Part shown: positions 60,668-64,000 of the stretch, one piece after another
Layout: the number at the start of each line of letters is the position of its first letter
Numbering within the stretch: position 1 is the stretch's first letter
From: Bacteroidales bacterium
Lineage (GTDB): Bacteria > Bacteroidota > Bacteroidia > Bacteroidales > FEN-979
Length of the DNA: 64,000 nt
Direction of reading: 5' to 3'
Assembly (NCBI GenBank): GCA_028706295.1
Contig: JAQWBQ010000004.1
Span: 1-64,000 of the forward strand
The notes under the pieces: model-generated
Told to the model about the DNA's origin: nothing
What the model saw: only the letters and a program-made list of their open reading frames with translations
Database searches by the model: none
Position numbers and translations under genes: made by a program

Positions 60668-61855
60668 ATGGCAAAAGAAAAATTTGAACGCTCCAAGCCC
60701 CACGTCAATGTAGGTACCATTGGCCACATTGACCATGGCAAAACCACGTTGACCGCAGCCATCACGCTGGTGCTGGCAGATAAAGGATTATCTGAATTCA
60801 GATCCTTTGATTCGATCGACAATGCACCGGAAGAAAAAGCACGTGGAATCACGATCAACACTGCACATATCGAGTATCAGACCGCAAACCGTCACTATGC
60901 ACACGTTGACTGCCCCGGACATGCCGACTATATCAAGAATATGGTTACGGGAGCTGCCCAGATGGATGGCGCAATCATCGTTGTTGCCGCTACCGACGGT
61001 CCGATGCCGCAAACCCGCGAGCATATCCTCCTCGCCCGGCAGGTTGGTGTTCCCAAGCTTGTTGTTTTCATGAACAAGTGCGACAGTGTTGATGATCCGG
61101 AACTTCTTGAAATCGTTGAAATGGAGATTCGCGATCTCCTTACTTTCTACGGTTTTGACGGAGCCAACACTCCGGTCATCCAGGGTTCAGCCCTTGGCGG
61201 ACTTAATAAAGAACCCAAATGGGTTGAAAAGATCATGGAACTTATGGAAGCTGTCGATACTTGGATCCCGTTACCTGTCCGTGATGTTGACAAGTCTTTC
61301 CTTATGCCGGTCGAAGACGTATTCTCAATCACCGGTCGTGGCACTGTTGCCACCGGCAGAATTGAAACCGGTGTCATCAATACCGGCGATCCCGTCGATA
61401 TTATCGGAATGGGCGCTGAGAAACTGAAATCCGTCGTTACCGGAGTCGAAATGTTCCGTAAAATCCTCGACAGAGGAGAAGCCGGTGACAATGCAGGGTT
61501 ACTCCTCCGTGGTATCGATAAGGATGAGATCCGTCGTGGAATGGTTATCGCGAAACCAGGTTCCATTACGCCGCACAAAAAATTCAAAGCAGAGGTCTAT
61601 ATTCTGAAGACCCAGGAAGGCGGACGTCATACCCCGTTCCATAACAAGTACCGTCCGCAATTCTATTTCCGGACCACTGATGTTACCGGTGAGATCCACC
61701 TGCCGGAAGGGATTGAAATGTGTATGCCGGGTGACAACCTGACGATTCAGGTTGATCTGATCTCTGAAATCGCTATGAATAAAGGACTCCGTTTCGCAAT
61801 CCGCGAAGGCGGACGTACGGTCGGCGCAGGTCAGGTTACTGAAATCCTGGATTAA
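60668..61855 (+). CDS. tuf: Elongation factor Tu
   Basis: A 395-residue GTPase bringing aminoacyl-tRNA to the ribosome. GHIDHGKTT is the P-loop (HVDHGKT in most; Ile here), the switch I region has [14 protein letters not shown] is switch [10 protein letters not shown] gives nucleotide specificity, and the three domains are complete to QVTEILD. It lies between a tRNA cluster and tRNA-Trp, the usual Bacteroidota context. A 13-bp tandem repeat precedes the start. Confidence 0.97.
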   Translation: MAKEKFERSKPHVNVGTIGHIDHGKTTLTAAITLVLADKGLSEFRSFDSIDNAPEEKARGITINTAHIEYQTANRHYAHVDCPGHADYIKNMVTGAAQMDGAIIVVAATDGPMPQTREHILLARQVGVPKLVVFMNKCDSVDDPELLEIVEMEIRDLLTFYGFDGANTPVIQGSALGGLNKEPKWVEKIMELMEAVDTWIPLPVRDVDKSFLMPVEDVFSITGRGTVATGRIETGVINTGDPVDIIGMGAEKLKSVVTGVEMFRKILDRGEAGDNAGLLLRGIDKDEIRRGMVIAKPGSITPHKKFKAEVYILKTQEGGRHTPFHNKYRPQFYFRTTDVTGEIHLPEGIEMCMPGDNLTIQVDLISEIAMNKGLRFAIREGGRTVGAGQVTEILD

Positions 61856-61873
61856 TTATTAATATCGGAATGA

Positions 61874-61916
61874 CGAAATGGGGAAATAGCGAAATCAGCG
61901 TTAATAACCCATTTCG
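61874..61916 (+). repeat. Octamer array and inverted repeat after tuf
   Basis: The plus strand shows GACGAAAT-GGGGAAAT-AGCGAAAT, the same octamer style as at 60301, and CGAAATGGG (61874-61882) is mirrored by CCCATTTCG (61908-61916). There is no T-run, so it is not a typical terminator. Confidence 0.6.
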
Positions 61917-61930
61917 CTGCTCCGGCAAAA

Positions 61931-61947
61931 TACAAAGTTTAATTACA
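61931..61947 (-). repeat. Right arm of the 17-bp inverted repeat flanking tuf
   Basis: Reverse complement of the segment at 60635-60651, ending one base before tRNA-Trp begins. Confidence 0.75.
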
Positions 61948-61948
61948 C

Positions 61949-62021
61949 ACGGGTGTAGCTCAACTGGTAGAGTGGCGGTCTCCAAAACCGTAGGCTGTGG
62001 GTTCGATTCCTACCACCCGTG
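61949..62021 (+). tRNA. tRNA-Trp (CCA)
   Basis: Acceptor ACGGGTG pairs with CACCCGT; anticodon stem GCGGT/ACCGT with loop CTCCAAA (anticodon CCA); T-loop TTCGATT. Discriminator G, no encoded CCA. Between tuf and secE as is usual in this phylum. Confidence 0.95.
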
Positions 62022-62036
62022 CTAAACATCAGATAA

Positions 62037-62234
62037 ATGGCTAAGAATAAGGTTATCAACTATATCGAAGAAAGCTATGATGAGCTTGTGCATAAAGTTT
62101 CCTGGCCTACATGGTCGGAACTTCAGGGAAGTGCTATTGTTGTTTCCGTGGCTTCTCTGATCATTGCCATCATCGTTTTCGCAATGGACGAAGTTTTCCG
62201 GAATGTTCTCCTCCAATTCTATAAACTTTTCTGA
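62037..62234 (+). CDS. secE: Preprotein translocase subunit SecE
   Basis: A 65-residue single-span protein: an amphipathic segment (INYIEESYDELVHKVSWPTWSEL, seen by YDELVHKVSWPTW), then one membrane helix (~35-58). It is the short form common in bacteria outside the gamma-proteobacteria. SecE clamps SecY in the translocon. It begins 15 bases after tRNA-Trp and precedes nusG. Confidence 0.95.
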   Translation: MAKNKVINYIEESYDELVHKVSWPTWSELQGSAIVVSVASLIIAIIVFAMDEVFRNVLLQFYKLF

Positions 62235-62292
62235 AACCGGCGGTTTATCTGTTTTAACTTTAAAATCATCCAACAACAATCCCATTACAGGC

Positions 62293-62835
62293 ATGAGTGA
62301 AATAGCCAAAAAATGGTACGTAGTGCGGGCCATCTCCGGAAACGAGAACAAGGTGAAACAATATCTTGAAAATGAAATTGTGAACCAAAATCTCCAGGAG
62401 TATATTTCACAGGTGCTCATTCCGAAAGAAAAAATATATCTGATCCGAAACGGAAAAAAAGTAAGCAAGGAACGGAACTATTTTCCGGGATATGTCCTGA
62501 TCGAAGCCGCTCTGATTGGTGAGATTCCCCATATTATCAGGAATATCCCCGGCGTACTGGGATTCCTTGGCGCAAAAGGTGAAGCCCATCCTTTACGGCC
62601 ATCTGAAGTAAAAAGAATCCTTGGAAAATTTGATGAGCTTTCGGAACAGGGAGAAGAGATGAACATTCCTTTTATCATCGGTGAAACGGTTACTGTTATC
62701 GACGGGCCTTTCAACAGTTTCAGCGGTGTGATTGAGGAGATCAATGAAGAGAAAAAGAAATTAAAGGTTATGGTCAAGATCTTCGGCAGGAAAACACCGC
62801 TGGAGCTCAGTTTTATGCAAGTTCAAAAAGAATAG
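62293..62835 (+). CDS. nusG: Transcription antitermination factor NusG
   Basis: A 180-residue factor linking RNA polymerase with Rho and the ribosome. The NGN domain runs from KKWYVVRAISGNENKV to ~125, with the FFPGY-type motif FPGYVLIE, and the KOW domain is at ~130-180 (GETVTVIDGPFNSFSGVI, shown by VTVIDGPFNSFSG). The longer frame opening at 62164 overlaps secE, so 62293 is used. The Rho partner is also in this window. Confidence 0.95.
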   Translation: MSEIAKKWYVVRAISGNENKVKQYLENEIVNQNLQEYISQVLIPKEKIYLIRNGKKVSKERNYFPGYVLIEAALIGEIPHIIRNIPGVLGFLGAKGEAHPLRPSEVKRILGKFDELSEQGEEMNIPFIIGETVTVIDGPFNSFSGVIEEINEEKKKLKVMVKIFGRKTPLELSFMQVQKE

Positions 62836-62877
62836 TTTTACGATACGAAGGTATCTGTTATCAATAATCAATTAAAA

Positions 62878-63321
62878 ATGGCAAAAGAAGTTAGTGGAAT
62901 TATCAAGTTGCAAATCAAGGGTGCTGCTGCAAACCCTTCACCACCGGTAGGACCAGCCCTGGGAGCCAAGGGTGTGAATATTATGGAATTTTGCAAACAG
63001 TTCAACGCCCGTACCCAGGATAAAGCCGGAAAACTCATTCCGGTCATTATCACTGTGTACCGTGATAAATCATTCGATTTTATCATCAAGACACCCCCTG
63101 TTGCTGTCCAGTTGATGGAAATCACCAAGCTTCAGAAGGGATCGGCGGAACCCAATCGCAATAAAGTGGCCAGTGTTACCTGGGAACAGGTACAGAAAAT
63201 TGCAGAGGATAAAATGCCTGACCTGAATGCATTTACTCTTGAATCGGCGATCAGAATGGTTGCCGGCACAGCAAGAAGTATGGGTATCTCGGTTACCGGG
63301 ACTGCTCCATTTAAAAAGTAA
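62878..63321 (+). CDS. rplK: 50S ribosomal protein L11
   Basis: A 147-residue protein of the GTPase-associated centre. [21 protein letters not shown] is the family N-terminus (seen by [19 protein letters not shown]), and the rRNA-binding C-terminal half has ARSMGISV. It starts 42 bases after nusG and is followed by rplA. Confidence 0.97.
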   Translation: MAKEVSGIIKLQIKGAAANPSPPVGPALGAKGVNIMEFCKQFNARTQDKAGKLIPVIITVYRDKSFDFIIKTPPVAVQLMEITKLQKGSAEPNRNKVASVTWEQVQKIAEDKMPDLNAFTLESAIRMVAGTARSMGISVTGTAPFKK

Positions 63322-63375
63322 ATTTTAACCCTGTTGTTTAAGGACCTCATAAGCAACAATTAATAACTATAAATT

Positions 63376-64000
63376 ATGATAAAGCTGACAAAAAAGAGGA
63401 AGGTGGCCTTGTCGAAGATCGATAAGAAAACCGTTTATTCGTTAGCGGATGCTGCTGCGCTCGTCAAAGAGATCAGCAATACTAAATTTGATTCATCCGT
63501 TGATATTGACGTTCGTTTAGGGGTTGATCCCCGTAAAGCCAATCAGATGGTTCGTGGTATCGTGACGCTTCCACATGGTACCGGAAAAGTGGTTCGCGTG
63601 CTTGCACTCTGCACTCCCGATAAGGAGGAAGAAGCGAAACAGGCAGGCGCCGATTACATCGGGTTGGATGAGTACATCGATAAAATCAAAGGTGGTTGGA
63701 CCGATGTGGATGTCATTATCACCATGCCGAGTGTTATGGCCAAGGTTGGTGCATTAGGAAAGATCCTCGGACCCCGGGGACTGATGCCCAATCCCAAGAC
63801 CGGGACTGTTACCATGGAGGTTGGAAAGGCCGTTAAAGAAGTAAAAGCCGGGAAAATCGATTTCAAGGTCGATAAGTTCGGAATTATCCATTCATCGGTC
63901 GCAAAGGTTTCATTTGATTGCGACAAGATCGTGGATAATGCAAAAGAACTTATACACACCATTGTCAAGCTGAAACCCGCTTCGGCAAAAGGTACCTACA
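63376..64000 (+). CDS. rplA: 50S ribosomal protein L1 (partial, 3' end missing)
   Basis: The first 208 codons of L1, cut by the window end. [13 protein letters not shown] is the N-terminus, [20 protein letters not shown] the beta strand (seen by [15 protein letters not shown]), and [18 protein letters not shown] motif reads [17 protein letters not shown]1 binds 23S rRNA at the stalk, and in many bacteria represses its own operon by binding the mRNA leader. Confidence 0.96.
   Translation, partial: MIKLTKKRKVALSKIDKKTVYSLADAAALVKEISNTKFDSSVDIDVRLGVDPRKANQMVRGIVTLPHGTGKVVRVLALCTPDKEEEAKQAGADYIGLDEYIDKIKGGWTDVDVIITMPSVMAKVGALGKILGPRGLMPNPKTGTVTMEVGKAVKEVKAGKIDFKVDKFGIIHSSVAKVSFDCDKIVDNAKELIHTIVKLKPASAKGTY

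Noticed and set aside
61874..61916. Intrinsic terminator of tuf
   Set aside because: There is an inverted repeat but no T-run after it, so it is described as a repeat only.
60635..61947. Terminal inverted repeats of a transposon around tuf
   Set aside because: There is no transposase, and no target duplication was noticed; tuf and its neighbours are in conserved order.

Overview
The window is a continuous stretch of a Bacteroidota chromosome, probably from the Bacteroidia. The signs are promoters of the Bacteroidota type (TTG, about 20 bp, TAnnTTTG), a transcription terminator Rho with a long hydrophilic N-terminal insertion, a transketolase split into two polypeptides, DUF4293 and DUF1573 proteins, a DAP-type cell wall pathway (DapF, Mpl) and the gene order rpsU-xerC-hpf-tRNAs-tuf-tRNA-secE-nusG-rplK-rplA. 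This is mostly core genome. I see no CRISPR array, prophage, insertion sequence or recognisable defence island. With RNA genes counted, no gene-free stretch exceeds about 230 bases.

Layout. 1-13.7 kb: a partial endonuclease/phosphatase-fold exported protein, a YfcE-type phosphoesterase, a DUF4293 membrane protein, rho, a Mur ligase of the Mpl type, an assimilatory APS reductase, an ODP-fold di-iron protein followed closely by a hybrid histidine kinase, a LolC/E-type permease, a NamZ-type muramidase, an aminotransferase, a DUF1573 protein and a small lipoprotein. 13.7-18.4 kb: a lipid/acyl-CoA operon with a FakA-FakB (DhaL-DegV) fusion, a DUF1295 membrane protein and an ADP-forming acyl-CoA synthetase. 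18.4-26.2 kb: rhomboid protease, unknown membrane protein, GH3/beta-lactamase fusion lipid- or wall-directed enzyme, then the split transketolase genes with a secreted vWA protein between them. 26.2-33.6 kb: a minus-strand block of ion transporters (cation/proton antiporter, PiT phosphate carrier, DedA protein, two tandem KUP potassium carriers).

33.7-41.0 kb: NAD salvage (PnuC with a NadR-like kinase), a small glycan cluster (GT4, a formyltransferase-like/beta-propeller fusion, a flippase) and topoisomerase IV subunit B. 41.0-46.1 kb: a minus-strand run of dapF, an acetyltransferase, mltG, a small membrane protein, the NAD(P)HX repair enzyme and an HD hydrolase. 46.1-55.5 kb: an outer-membrane barrel protein, a LiaF-like/LytS/LytTR envelope-sensing operon, a large Tyr/Gly-rich secreted protein with three internal repeats, pyruvate kinase and a beta-CASP metallo-hydrolase. 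55.7-64 kb: tRNA-Val, a DPP4-type peptidase, and then the translation/transcription core with five further tRNAs.

The features most worth a second look are the ODP-hybrid kinase pair, the vWA gene inside the transketolase operon, the single-chain fatty-acid kinase, the formyltransferase-like fusion, the repeat protein next to the LytTR system, a perfect 17-bp inverted repeat flanking tuf, octamer repeat arrays between tRNA genes, and several promoters that predict leaderless or nearly leaderless messages. No wholly new system is proven by the sequence alone.
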